6,647 nt of DNA from an uncultured Eubacteriales bacterium (GCA_934446285.1 CAKSEI010000083.1:1-6647), one strand, 5' to 3'. Shown: positions 1 to 6,059, numbered from the stretch's first letter. Notes: a model not told the origin generated them from the sequence alone. Translations and numbers: made by a program.

Positions 1-728
1 CCATGATTCGTCTCGACATGTCGGAGTATATGGAGAAGCATTCGGTATCAAAGCTCATCGGTTCGCCTCCCGGCTATGTCGGCTATGACGAGGGCGGTCA
101 GCTCACCGAGAAGATACGCCGTAAGCCTTACTCCGTAGTGCTCTTCGACGAGATAGAAAAGGCTCATCCCGATGTCTTTAATATCATGCTGCAGATTCTC
201 GACGACGGAGTCCTTACCGACTCTCAGGGACGCAAGGTCGACTTCCGCAATACCGTCATAATTATGACGAGCAATGTCGGTGCGTCGGCTATAACCTCTC
301 AGTCCCATTCGCTCGGCTTCGGCGAGCAGGGAGAGGGAGAGCAGGTCTCCGAGAAAGCAATGAAGGCTCTGCGCGATACCTTCCGCCCCGAGTTTCTCAA
401 CAGGATTGACGAGATAATTGTATTCAACAAGCTGACCGACGAGGATATACAGAAGATTGCCGGCATAATGCTGAATACCGTCAGAGCGCGTATCGCATCC
501 ATCGGCGTGGAGATAAGCTTCACCGACGAGGCGGTAAAGGAGCTTGCAAAAGAGGGCTTTGACCCCGTATACGGCGCACGTCCGCTGCGCAGGGAGATAC
601 AGCGCAAGGTCGAGGATACCTTCTCCGCGGAGATGCTCTCGGGCAGAGTGGAAAAGGGCGATATCGTGACCGCGGACTTTAAGGACGGACATATGGTCTA
701 CGAAAAGATCGGAAAGCAGGAAGTCTGA
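1..728 (+). CDS. clpC: ClpC, ATP-dependent Clp protease ATP-binding subunit, C-terminal part (5' end outside window)
   Basis: This is the last ~241 residues of a class I Hsp100 unfoldase, which unfolds proteins and feeds them to the ClpP peptidase in the cytoplasm. Only most of the second AAA+ module is present. Counting from the first ATG (base 3), there is the pore loop GYVG (24-27), Walker B VVLFDE (45-50), sensor 1 TSN (89-91), an arginine finger in NRID (R134) and sensor 2 GAR (191-193). Between sensor 1 and the arginine finger lies LGF (104-106), which matches the ClpP-docking V/I/L-G-F loop of ClpC/ClpA/ClpX and is absent from ClpB; this is why I call ClpC. Bases 1-2 complete a codon (probably Ala), so the gene continues upstream; Walker A and the N-domain are not visible. 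The stop is TGA at 726-728, followed by a terminator, so clpC ends its transcription unit. Confidence 0.95.
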   Translation, partial: MIRLDMSEYMEKHSVSKLIGSPPGYVGYDEGGQLTEKIRRKPYSVVLFDEIEKAHPDVFNIMLQILDDGVLTDSQGRKVDFRNTVIIMTSNVGASAITSQSHSLGFGEQGEGEQVSEKAMKALRDTFRPEFLNRIDEIIVFNKLTDEDIQKIAGIMLNTVRARIASIGVEISFTDEAVKELAKEGFDPVYGARPLRREIQRKVEDTFSAEMLSGRVEKGDIVTADFKDGHMVYEKIGKQEV

Positions 729-746
729 TATACAAGAAAATAAAAG

Positions 747-797
747 AAAGGGCTATGTATCGGCTGCGTCATGCGCCGGGGCATAACCCTTTTTTTA
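747..797 (+). terminator. Rho-independent terminator downstream of clpC
   Basis: The arm AGGGCTATG (749-757) pairs with CATAACCCT (782-790) with one C-A mismatch. Inside it a second GC-rich hairpin forms, CGGC (761-764) with GCCG (774-777). Seven T (790-796) follow, and A residues before the stem can pair with the first of them. It begins about 20 bases after the clpC stop. Confidence 0.85.
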
Positions 798-818
798 CTT
801 AAACATTCGGATTATTGC

Positions 819-847
819 TTGCTTTTATAGCCATAATACGGTACAAT
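819..847 (+). promoter_or_regulatory. Possible weak SigA-type promoter of the MATE remnant
   Basis: TTGCTT (819-824) and TACAAT (842-847) are separated by 17 bases. The -10 is 5/6 to consensus, the -35 only 3/6. The predicted transcript would start near 854 and almost at once contain a 6-bp hairpin, TCCGCC/GGCGGA (859-874, loop TGAC), just before the GTGAGG ribosome binding site (882-887). Position supports the call; the -35 match alone would not. Confidence 0.35.
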
Positions 848-891
848 ACGCGCTATTCTCCGCCTGACGGCGGAATATTTCGTGAGGATAT

Positions 892-1301
892 ATGCAGATA
901 CAGCTCGGAGACCGCTTTTCATACGCGAAGCTTTTCAGGTTTACCGTCCCGTCGGTCATTATGATGATTTTCACGTCGATATACGGCGTGGCGGACGGAT
1001 TTTTGTGTCGAATTTTGCAGGGGATATACCGTTTAAATCGGTAAACCTCATAATGCCCTTTATAATGATAGTGACGACCGTCGGATTTATGTTCGGCACG
1101 GGCGGCTCGGCTCTCGTCGCCAATGCTCTCGGTTCGGGCGACACGGAGAGGGCACAGAGATATTTTTCACTTTTTGTATACGTTTCTTTTTCTCTCGGGG
1201 TCGTTTTTGCACTCCTTGTAATCTCGTGCATATTCCTATATGCGAAAAGGAAAAACTACGGATTCTCGGTGAAAGCCGACTTTACGGGCACGGCAAAATA
1301 A
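892..1301 (+). pseudogene. MATE family efflux transporter remnant: frameshifted and internally deleted
   Basis: MATE proteins are membrane antiporters of about 450 residues that export drugs and metabolites using a Na+ or H+ gradient. The natural start is ATG 892, behind GTGAGG. From there the frame reads MQIQLGDRFSYAKLFRFTVP and on to IYGVADGF, the typical Firmicutes MATE N-terminus. At the five-T run 1000-1004 it is lost and hits a stop near 1040. The next frame resumes exactly at VSNFAG, then VNLIMPF, GFMFGTGGSALVA and LGSGD, so one missing T explains the shift. After VVFAL (about 1215) the text jumps to a single hydrophobic stretch and a basic tail, YAKRKNYGF, which resembles the MATE C-terminus, then a stop at 1299-1301. 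Some 300 residues are therefore missing. The frameshift could be a sequencing error; the truncation is harder to explain that way. A longer reading frame starting at GTG 882 is an artefact of the shift. Confidence 0.85.
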
Positions 1302-1471
1302 TCAATACGCTCCCGGTTTCTTGCTCGGAGCTTTTTGCCGACAGAAAAAGTCCGAAAAGTGTGCGAAAATGCATCCCTAAAACCCGTATAAATGTGTTTT
1401 CTGTTCTGCGCTTTTTTATGCAGCAAAAATATACTCCGTCAATTAGCTGTCTGTTTTAATTTATGTTGTAC
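1302..1471. other. Intergenic stretch between MATE remnant and mnaA, no gene recognised
   Basis: No convincing coding region is seen in about 170 bases, which become AT-rich towards the right. The one structure is GCTCC (1309-1313) pairing with GGAGC (1327-1331) across a 13-base loop, followed by five T (1332-1336). It could be the original terminator of the MATE gene, but a 5-bp stem with such a loop is weak. Confidence 0.4.
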
Positions 1472-1525
1472 GGAAAAACAAAAGCGGCACGCTCCCGAAA
1501 GGAGAGCGCCGCTTGTTTTCTTTTA
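1472..1525. terminator. Bidirectional terminator between convergent MATE remnant and mnaA
   Basis: AAGCGG (1482-1487) pairs with CCGCTT (1509-1514). The stem continues inward with two mismatches to CTCC/GGAG around a CGAAA loop (1496-1500). On the plus strand the stem is followed by GTTTTCTTTT; on the minus strand, the complement of 1472-1483 gives TTTTGTTTTTCC. Both directions thus have a T-rich tail. It lies 25 bases beyond the mnaA stop and serves mainly that gene. Confidence 0.8.
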
Positions 1526-1539
1526 TTGTATCATAATAA

Positions 1540-2661
1540 TCAGACGATGAAATCGGGGGTGGGCTTGCCCTCGAGGATGTCGGCGATACGTTTGCATGTT
1601 TGTCCGTCGCCGTAGGGGTTTGACGCCTTTGACATCCTCGCGTATTCCTCCTTATCGTCAAGCAAACGTCTGAACGCATCGTATATGGGTTGCTCGTCAG
1701 TTCCGACGAGACGCAGCGTGCCTGCGTCTATTCCCTCCGGGCGTTCGGTTGTGTCGCGCATGACGAGTACCGGCTTGCCGAGAGACGGTGCCTCCTCCTG
1801 TATTCCGCCCGAGTCGGTGAGTATTAAGTAGGCGCGCGCAAGGAAGTTGTGGAAGTCAAGCACCTCGAGCGGCTCTATGATATGTATTCTGTCATCGTCG
1901 CCGAATACCTCGCGCGCTGTGTCGCGCACTACGGGGTTCATGTGTATCGGATAAATAACCTTTACGTCCGGCGTTTCGTCGGTTATGCGCTTTATGGCTC
2001 TGAACATGTTGTGCATAGGCACGCCGAGATTTTCCCTGCGGTGTGCGGTGAGGACTATCAGTCGGCTGTCTTCTGCCCATTCAAGCTCGGGGTGGGTATA
2101 GTCATCCTTTACGGTAGTACGCAGTGCGTCTATCGCCGTATTTCCCGTGACAAATATCGAAGCGGGGTCTTTGCCCTCCCTTATCAGATTGTCACGCGAG
2201 CGTGCGGTGGGTGCAAAGTTGTATTTCGCGATTATGCCGACAGCCTGACGGTTGAACTCTTCGGGGTAGGGAGAATATATATTATATGTGCGCAGTCCCG
2301 CCTCGACGTGTCCCACGGGTATCTGCATATAAAAGCAGGCAAGAGCGGATACAAAGGTCGTCGACGTGTCTCCGTGAACAAGCACTACGTCGGGCTTTTC
2401 CTTTTCGAGGACCGAGCGTATGCGCTCGAGTATGTTTACGGTAACGTCGAAGAGCGTCTGCTTGTCGTGCATTATCGAGAGATCGTAGTCGGGCTTTACG
2501 CCGAAAGCGTCGAGCACCTGGTCGAGCATACTGCGGTGCTGTCCCGTGACACACACTACCGTTTCTATCGTATCGCGTCCCTTAAGCTCCTTTACGAGCG
2601 GACACATTTTTATCGCCTCCGGACGCGTGCCGAAAACGAGCATTACTTTTTTCTTATTCAT
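1540..2661 (-). CDS. mnaA: Non-hydrolysing UDP-N-acetylglucosamine 2-epimerase
   Basis: This cytoplasmic enzyme interconverts UDP-GlcNAc and UDP-ManNAc, the latter a precursor for teichoic-acid linkage units, capsules and other surface polymers. The 373-residue length is normal for WecB/MnaA, a GT-B fold of two Rossmann domains. Visible motifs are FGTRPEAIK (10-18), TGQHRSMLDQVL (39-50), HGDTST (96-101), GHVEAGLRT (117-125), PYPEEFNR (131-138), TAHRREN (205-211), TDSGGIQEE (282-290) and TTERPEG (304-310). The residues matching E. coli WecB Asp95, Glu117, Glu131 and His213 are D98, E120, E134 and H207, so it should be active. The start is ATG 2661, preceded by GGAGA with about 6 bases spacing and by a near-consensus promoter. 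It is monocistronic here, divergent from ywlG, and ends at a bidirectional terminator. In staphylococci mnaA also lies near the ywlG homologue (from memory), so the pairing is not random. Confidence 0.95.
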   Translation of the reverse strand: MNKKKVMLVFGTRPEAIKMCPLVKELKGRDTIETVVCVTGQHRSMLDQVLDAFGVKPDYDLSIMHDKQTLFDVTVNILERIRSVLEKEKPDVVLVHGDTSTTFVSALACFYMQIPVGHVEAGLRTYNIYSPYPEEFNRQAVGIIAKYNFAPTARSRDNLIREGKDPASIFVTGNTAIDALRTTVKDDYTHPELEWAEDSRLIVLTAHRRENLGVPMHNMFRAIKRITDETPDVKVIYPIHMNPVVRDTAREVFGDDDRIHIIEPLEVLDFHNFLARAYLILTDSGGIQEEAPSLGKPVLVMRDTTERPEGIDAGTLRLVGTDEQPIYDAFRRLLDDKEEYARMSKASNPYGDGQTCKRIADILEGKPTPDFIV

Positions 2662-2699
2662 CTTGTTTCTCCGGTAAAAAAATCGGTTTATCTCTGTAC

Positions 2700-2728
2700 A
2701 TTATATACTAATCCGAAATTTTTTTCAA
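2700..2728 (-). promoter_or_regulatory. SigA-type promoter of mnaA
   Basis: Read on the minus strand, TTGAAA (2728-2723) is followed after exactly 17 bases by TATAAT (2705-2700). The -10 is perfect and the -35 is 5/6. Transcription would start near 2693, leaving a leader of about 30 bases that contains only the GGAGA ribosome binding site (2674-2670). Confidence 0.85.
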
Positions 2729-2732
2729 TAGC

Positions 2733-2761
2733 TTGACATTAAGTGCCCGAAAAGTTATACT
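2733..2761 (+). promoter_or_regulatory. SigA-type promoter of the ywlG-tadA-rsuA operon
   Basis: A perfect TTGACA (2733-2738) is followed after 17 bases by TATACT (2756-2761), 5/6 to consensus. Transcription would start near 2768, giving a short leader with the ribosome binding site GAGGTG (2779-2784), 7 bases before ATG 2792. Its -35 box is only 4 bases from that of the divergent mnaA promoter. Confidence 0.85.
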
Positions 2762-2791
2762 ATTAAGGAGAAAATAAAGAGGTGTTTTGAA

Positions 2792-3325
2792 ATGACGTTG
2801 AGAGAACAGACCCGCGCTGCCGTAAACGAGCTGCTTGACGCGGCACATCTGCGTGCGGGAGATATATTTGTCGTAGGCTGCTCGTCGAGTGAGATAGTCG
2901 GCGGAGTCATAGGTCACAATTCGAGCTACGAGACCGCGGGAGAGGTTTTTGACGAGATATATAAGGCGGTAAATGCACGAGGCGTGTACCTTGCCGCGCA
3001 GTGCTGTGAGCATCTTAACCGCGCACTCATAGTGGAGCGCGAATGCGCCGAAAGGTATTTGCTTGAGCCTGTATGCGTCGTGCCGAAGCCAAAGGCGGGC
3101 GGCTCTTTTGCTACCCGCGCATGGGAAAATTTCACCGCTCCTGCGGCGGTCGAACATATACGCGCTCACGCGGGAATGGATATAGGCGGAACACTTATAG
3201 GTATGCACCTGCGCGATGTCGCTGTTCCCGTCAGACTGTCGCAGGATAAGATAGGAGAGGCCGCGATAATATGCGCCCGAACCCGTCCGAAATACATAGG
3301 CGGGGAGCGCGCAAGGTACGAGTAA
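2792..3325 (+). CDS. ywlG: TIGR01440/DUF436 family protein (YwlG, UPF0340)
   Basis: This 177-residue soluble protein matches the DUF436 family along its full length: VVGCSSSEIVGG (27-38), IGHNSS (40-45), LAAQCCEHLNRAL (67-79), VVPKPKAGGSFA (96-107), AGMDIGGTLIGMHL and the C-terminal RPKYIGGERARY. The Cys-Cys-Glu-His cluster (71-74) and the invariant GCS (29-31) look like a conserved functional site, but no reaction is established for the family as far as I know, so none is assigned. The start is ATG 2792, behind GAGGTG at 7 bases. An earlier AAGGAG at 2765-2770 is too far from the start and falls at the predicted transcription start. It is the first gene of the operon; its TAA overlaps the next ATG (TAATG, 3323-3327). 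The family is nearly confined to Firmicutes, which supports the host assignment. Confidence 0.92.
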   Translation: MTLREQTRAAVNELLDAAHLRAGDIFVVGCSSSEIVGGVIGHNSSYETAGEVFDEIYKAVNARGVYLAAQCCEHLNRALIVERECAERYLLEPVCVVPKPKAGGSFATRAWENFTAPAAVEHIRAHAGMDIGGTLIGMHLRDVAVPVRLSQDKIGEAAIICARTRPKYIGGERARYE

Positions 3326-4248
3326 TGCTTGACAGAAAGAACAACCTAAACGGCATAAATCTGCTCGCCGTCTGTCTGTGCGTGCAGCTCTTTATTATGC
3401 TATGGCGCGCTCCCGCAGCCGACCTTGCCTCCGACTCATTAAGGAGCGTCGGGGTGAGCGCGGACGAGCCGTCATTTACGCTCATATGCGGCGCGGTCTA
3501 TGCGTCAGTCATGGTTCTGTCGGTCTTTTTTCCAATGACGGTATTCTTCAGGATGCGCGGCAGGAGCAAGAGTGAATATTTATCTCTGAATCCGACGCTG
3601 CCCGTTCATTCCGCTTATGCGCTTATCTTTTGCGTTGCTTTCAGCGCGATGATTCTATTCTTTATGAACGCTTACAGGTATGCAGTGCCCGACGGCTTTG
3701 CAGTCAGGGCGGACATGCCGGGCGACGCGGCGGGGACGGTTGTGAGGTTTGTCGAGCTTGTGCTCATTCCCGCATTTGCCCTTGAGCCTTTTTTTCGCGG
3801 GGTGGCGCTGCGTGAGCTTATGCCTTTCGGCAGAACATTTGCGATTGCCGCATCCTCATTTATGGGCGCGATTGCCGAGGACTGCTTTTCGGACGCTCTT
3901 TTCGCCCTATGCGTCGGGTTTGTATGCGGATATTTCGTTATGTGCACAAATTCGCTGTGGATTGGGATATTTATGCGCTTGAGCGCGGGAATAACGTATT
4001 TTATATACGGATTTTTGCTCTCGTCGGGCATCTCCGTGCGGTATTCTGCGGCGATGTTTATTGCTACCTCCGTACTGTTCCTCAGCGGCATTTTTTGCTG
4101 CCTTCGCATAGATGAGCAGTTACGCACGGATAATATCAGCCCCATGCAGACGGAACGCGGGACAGTCGGCAATAGAGCTTTCGTCTCCTGTCTGCGAGCT
4201 CCCTGTATGCTTGCTTATTACATTGCGGCGGTGCTGATGTGGATATAA
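3325..4248 (+). CDS. CPBP-like (CAAX protease/Rce1-related) integral membrane protein, catalytic motifs degenerate
   Basis: A 307-residue protein with about eight hydrophobic segments (near 11-27, 51-75, 96-116, 138-157, 171-184, 191-207, 210-232, 236-259, plus a short one at 292-307). The block 144-226 follows the CPBP/ABI plan: ELVLIPAFALEPFFRG corresponds to the EExxxRG motif, SSFMGAIAED to the FxxxH helix, SLWIGIFMRLSAG to the HxxxN helix. In active members these give two Glu, a His and a second His with Asn. Here the first Glu is L153, the second is E154, the Arg is R158, and both His positions appear replaced (A184, R218). I therefore infer a membrane protein without classic peptidase activity. 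I chose ATG 3325, which overlaps the ywlG stop (TAATG) and has AAGG 8 bases upstream; an in-frame ATG at 3271 would add 18 residues inside ywlG. The gene ends inside the start of tadA. CPBP assignment is by motif layout and is moderate. Confidence 0.7.
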   Translation: MLDRKNNLNGINLLAVCLCVQLFIMLWRAPAADLASDSLRSVGVSADEPSFTLICGAVYASVMVLSVFFPMTVFFRMRGRSKSEYLSLNPTLPVHSAYALIFCVAFSAMILFFMNAYRYAVPDGFAVRADMPGDAAGTVVRFVELVLIPAFALEPFFRGVALRELMPFGRTFAIAASSFMGAIAEDCFSDALFALCVGFVCGYFVMCTNSLWIGIFMRLSAGITYFIYGFLLSSGISVRYSAAMFIATSVLFLSGIFCCLRIDEQLRTDNISPMQTERGTVGNRAFVSCLRAPCMLAYYIAAVLMWI

Positions 4249-4715
4249 AAGAAAGAGATATTTTATTTATGAGAGAAGCGCTCGGGCAGGCGCGCGAGGC
4301 TTATGACATGGGAGAAGTGCCCGTGGGCTGCGTGGTTACGTGCGGGGACGAGATAGTCGGTCGGGGATTTAACAGGCGCGAAACGGGGAAAAATGCTCTG
4401 CTCCATGCCGAGACGGCGGCTATATATGAGGCTTGTACCGTGCTCGGCGGCTGGCGTCTATTTATGTGCGAGCTGTACGTTACGCTTGAGCCGTGTCCGA
4501 TGTGCGCCGGGGCAATAGTCAATTCGCGGGTGAAGCGCGTTATATACGGCGCGCCCGATTCAAAAGCGGGGGCTTTCGGCGGTGTTTTTGATATGAATTC
4601 CTTTCCTCTCAATCACAAGCCCGAGATTACGGCGGGCGTGTGCGGAGAGGAATGCTCGGAAATGCTGCGCAGCTTTTTCCGCGAGCTGCGGGAAAGGAAG
4701 AGTGCGGAAAGATGA
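4239..4715 (+). CDS. tadA: tRNA adenosine(34) deaminase TadA
   Basis: TadA deaminates adenosine to inosine at the wobble position of tRNA-Arg(ACG), letting it read CGU, CGC and CGA. The 158-residue protein has the cytidine-deaminase fold with all zinc and catalytic residues: HAE (H56, E58 as proton shuttle) and PCPMC (C86 and C89). EVPVG (26-30), GFN (43-45) and the GAFGG segment (111-115) are also typical. The start is GTG 4239, which lies inside the last codons of the CPBP-like gene (10-base overlap, 4239-4248). It gives a normal TadA N-terminus (DILFMREAL aligns with the DELYMKEAI of Bacillus), whereas the next Met (residue 11) would cut into the first helix. The ribosome binding site is poor (GGTG about 5 bases upstream), so translation probably depends on ribosomes ending the upstream gene. 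The stop overlaps the rsuA start as ATGA. Confidence 0.95.
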   Translation: MDIKERDILFMREALGQAREAYDMGEVPVGCVVTCGDEIVGRGFNRRETGKNALLHAETAAIYEACTVLGGWRLFMCELYVTLEPCPMCAGAIVNSRVKRVIYGAPDSKAGAFGGVFDMNSFPLNHKPEITAGVCGEECSEMLRSFFRELRERKSAER

Positions 4716-5419
4716 GACTTGATAAATATCTCGCCCATACGGGGCTGCTCTCGCGCCGTGAGGCTGCGCGTGCGGTGCGCGCGGGAGAGGTCACGGTCGA
4801 CGGGGTATGCGTCCGCTCACCCGACGCTCATATAGATGAAGGAGCGCCGGTAAGCCTGCGCGGGAAGATACTCGACATGCGCGAGCTTGTCTATATAATG
4901 CTAAATAAACCGCAGGGGTACGTGAGTGCGACGGACGACCCGCGGGAGAAAACCGTACTTGATCTTATACCGGAGAGGTACACGCGCCGCGGTATTTTCC
5001 CGTGCGGCAGACTTGATAAGGATACCGTAGGGCTTGTGATACTTACAAACGACGGCTCGTCTGCGCACAGGCTGCTTGCGCCGAAGAGCCACGCGGAAAA
5101 GGTCTATTCCTTTGAATGCGCCGACCCGCTTGAGCATATCGCGCGTCTTGAGGCGGGAGTTGAAATAGCGCATACGTATATGACAATGCCGTGCAGTATA
5201 AAGCAGACAGGCGAGAGAATGGGCGAAATAACGCTCACCGAGGGAAAATACCATCAGATAAAACAGATGTTTGCCTCCGTCGGCAACAGAATAGTGTATC
5301 TCGAGAGGATATCCTTTGCGGGCATTGTCCTCGACCCGGCGCTTGAGAGAGGGGAGTGGAGGGAACTTACTCCCGAAGAAGTGAGGCTTTTTACCGATGA
5401 TAAAAGCAGTGATATTTGA
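4712..5419 (+). CDS. rsuA: RsuA-type 16S rRNA pseudouridine synthase
   Basis: RsuA-family enzymes isomerise uridine to pseudouridine; RsuA itself acts on position 516 of 16S rRNA. The 235-residue protein begins with an S4 RNA-binding domain (1 to ~50, MRLDKYLAHTGLLSRREA and GEVTVDG). The synthase domain follows, with MLNKPQGYVSA (63-73) and the catalytic motif GRLDKDT. Its Asp is D102, the same number as the nucleophile of E. coli RsuA. TNDGSSAHRLLAPKSHAEK and GKYHQIKQMFASVGN complete the RsuA pattern; the latter favours RsuA over RluB/E/F. The start ATG 4712 overlaps the tadA stop by 4 bases (ATGA), with AGGAAG 11 bases upstream; an in-frame upstream extension to 4640 overlaps tadA and is not needed. 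The 3' end overlaps the next gene by 23 bases. The exact target uridine is inferred from family membership. Confidence 0.9.
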   Translation: MRLDKYLAHTGLLSRREAARAVRAGEVTVDGVCVRSPDAHIDEGAPVSLRGKILDMRELVYIMLNKPQGYVSATDDPREKTVLDLIPERYTRRGIFPCGRLDKDTVGLVILTNDGSSAHRLLAPKSHAEKVYSFECADPLEHIARLEAGVEIAHTYMTMPCSIKQTGERMGEITLTEGKYHQIKQMFASVGNRIVYLERISFAGIVLDPALERGEWRELTPEEVRLFTDDKSSDI

Positions 5420-6059
5420 TATGGACGGGCTTATGTTCTCGACCGAGAGCTTAGCCGTAGATGCACTTGTGCAGGCGGGAACGGACGCGGATATACCCGT
5501 GACGCGGGATGACGTATACGCCCTGATAGGCAGCAATCGGAGCGATGCGCAGAGAATACTCTCGAAAAGGCTCGGAAGAGACGTGGATTATTCCGCTCTG
5601 CATGAGCGCTCGCTTGCGTATATAATGCACTTTATCAAGAAGAACGGTATGCCCGTAAAATCGGGGCTTTACGAGCTGTTAACTGCGCTCAAGGCTGCGG
5701 ACATACCAATGACCGTTGCTACATCCTCGCAGAAAAAAACGGCGGATGCGTATTTCCGTGCGGCGGGCGTGACCGGATTTTTCCCCGATTATATAAGCGG
5801 TGATCGAGTCAGTCGCGGCAAGCCCGATCCCGAGATATATCTGCGCGCGGCTGCTCTGCTCGGAGTGGCAACGCGTGAGTGCTGCGTACTTGAGGATTCG
5901 GATGCGGGAGTCGAGAGTGCGTGCCGCGCGGGAGCACAATGTGTGCTCGTCCCCGATCTTATTCCGGCGGAAAAGATACCTTTTGCGTCAAAAGCGGTGG
6001 TTGTCAAGACTCTTTTGGATGCAAAATCACATATTTTTTCGCAATTTACAAAAAAATAA
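5397..6059 (+). CDS. HAD superfamily hydrolase, beta-phosphoglucomutase-like (subfamily IA)
   Basis: A 220-residue soluble phosphatase or phosphomutase with every HAD motif. Motif I is FDMDG, with nucleophile D8 and acid/base D10. Motif II is VATSS (T109), motif III is K142 in RGKPDPEIY, and motif IV is LEDSDAG (E166, D167) for Mg2+. An alpha-helical cap domain (roughly 15-85) lies between motif I and motif II, as in PgmB and the 2-deoxyglucose-6-phosphate or pseudouridine-5'-phosphate phosphatases. The substrate cannot be read from the sequence. The residue after DGLMF is Ser (S15), where Asp is common in related proteins. The start ATG 5397 lies 23 bases before the end of rsuA; only a weak GTGAGG is seen about 11 bases upstream, so coupling to rsuA is likely. 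It is the last gene of the operon. Confidence 0.9.
   Translation: MIKAVIFDMDGLMFSTESLAVDALVQAGTDADIPVTRDDVYALIGSNRSDAQRILSKRLGRDVDYSALHERSLAYIMHFIKKNGMPVKSGLYELLTALKAADIPMTVATSSQKKTADAYFRAAGVTGFFPDYISGDRVSRGKPDPEIYLRAAALLGVATRECCVLEDSDAGVESACRAGAQCVLVPDLIPAEKIPFASKAVVVKTLLDAKSHIFSQFTKK

Noticed and set aside
48..692. 214-codon open frame on the minus strand, opposite clpC
   Set aside because: Mirror of a strongly conserved ClpC region; no recognisable protein and no ribosome binding site or promoter evident.
1309..1336. GCTCC/GGAGC hairpin with five T as a terminator for the MATE gene
   Set aside because: A 5-bp stem with a 13-base loop is too weak to call with confidence; mentioned only in the intergenic entry.
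1226..1459. 77-codon plus-strand frame after the MATE remnant
   Set aside because: It starts inside the MATE remnant in another frame, lacks a convincing ribosome binding site and has no recognisable motif.
1849..2736. 295-codon open frame on the plus strand, opposite mnaA
   Set aside because: It is antisense to a clear 373-residue epimerase with all motifs, runs across the mnaA promoter, and its translation is rich in Tyr, Val and Arg with no recognisable domain.
2765..2770. AAGGAG as ribosome binding site for ywlG
   Set aside because: It is 21 bases from the ATG and at the predicted transcription start; GAGGTG at 2779-2784 is correctly spaced.
2708..3208. 166-codon minus-strand frame opposite ywlG
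   Set aside because: It covers the ywlG promoter and a full-length DUF436 match on the other strand; composition looks like a shadow.
3672..4172. 166-codon minus-strand frame opposite the CPBP-like gene
   Set aside because: The plus strand shows a coherent multi-helix membrane protein joined by overlaps to both neighbours; the antisense product has no such features.
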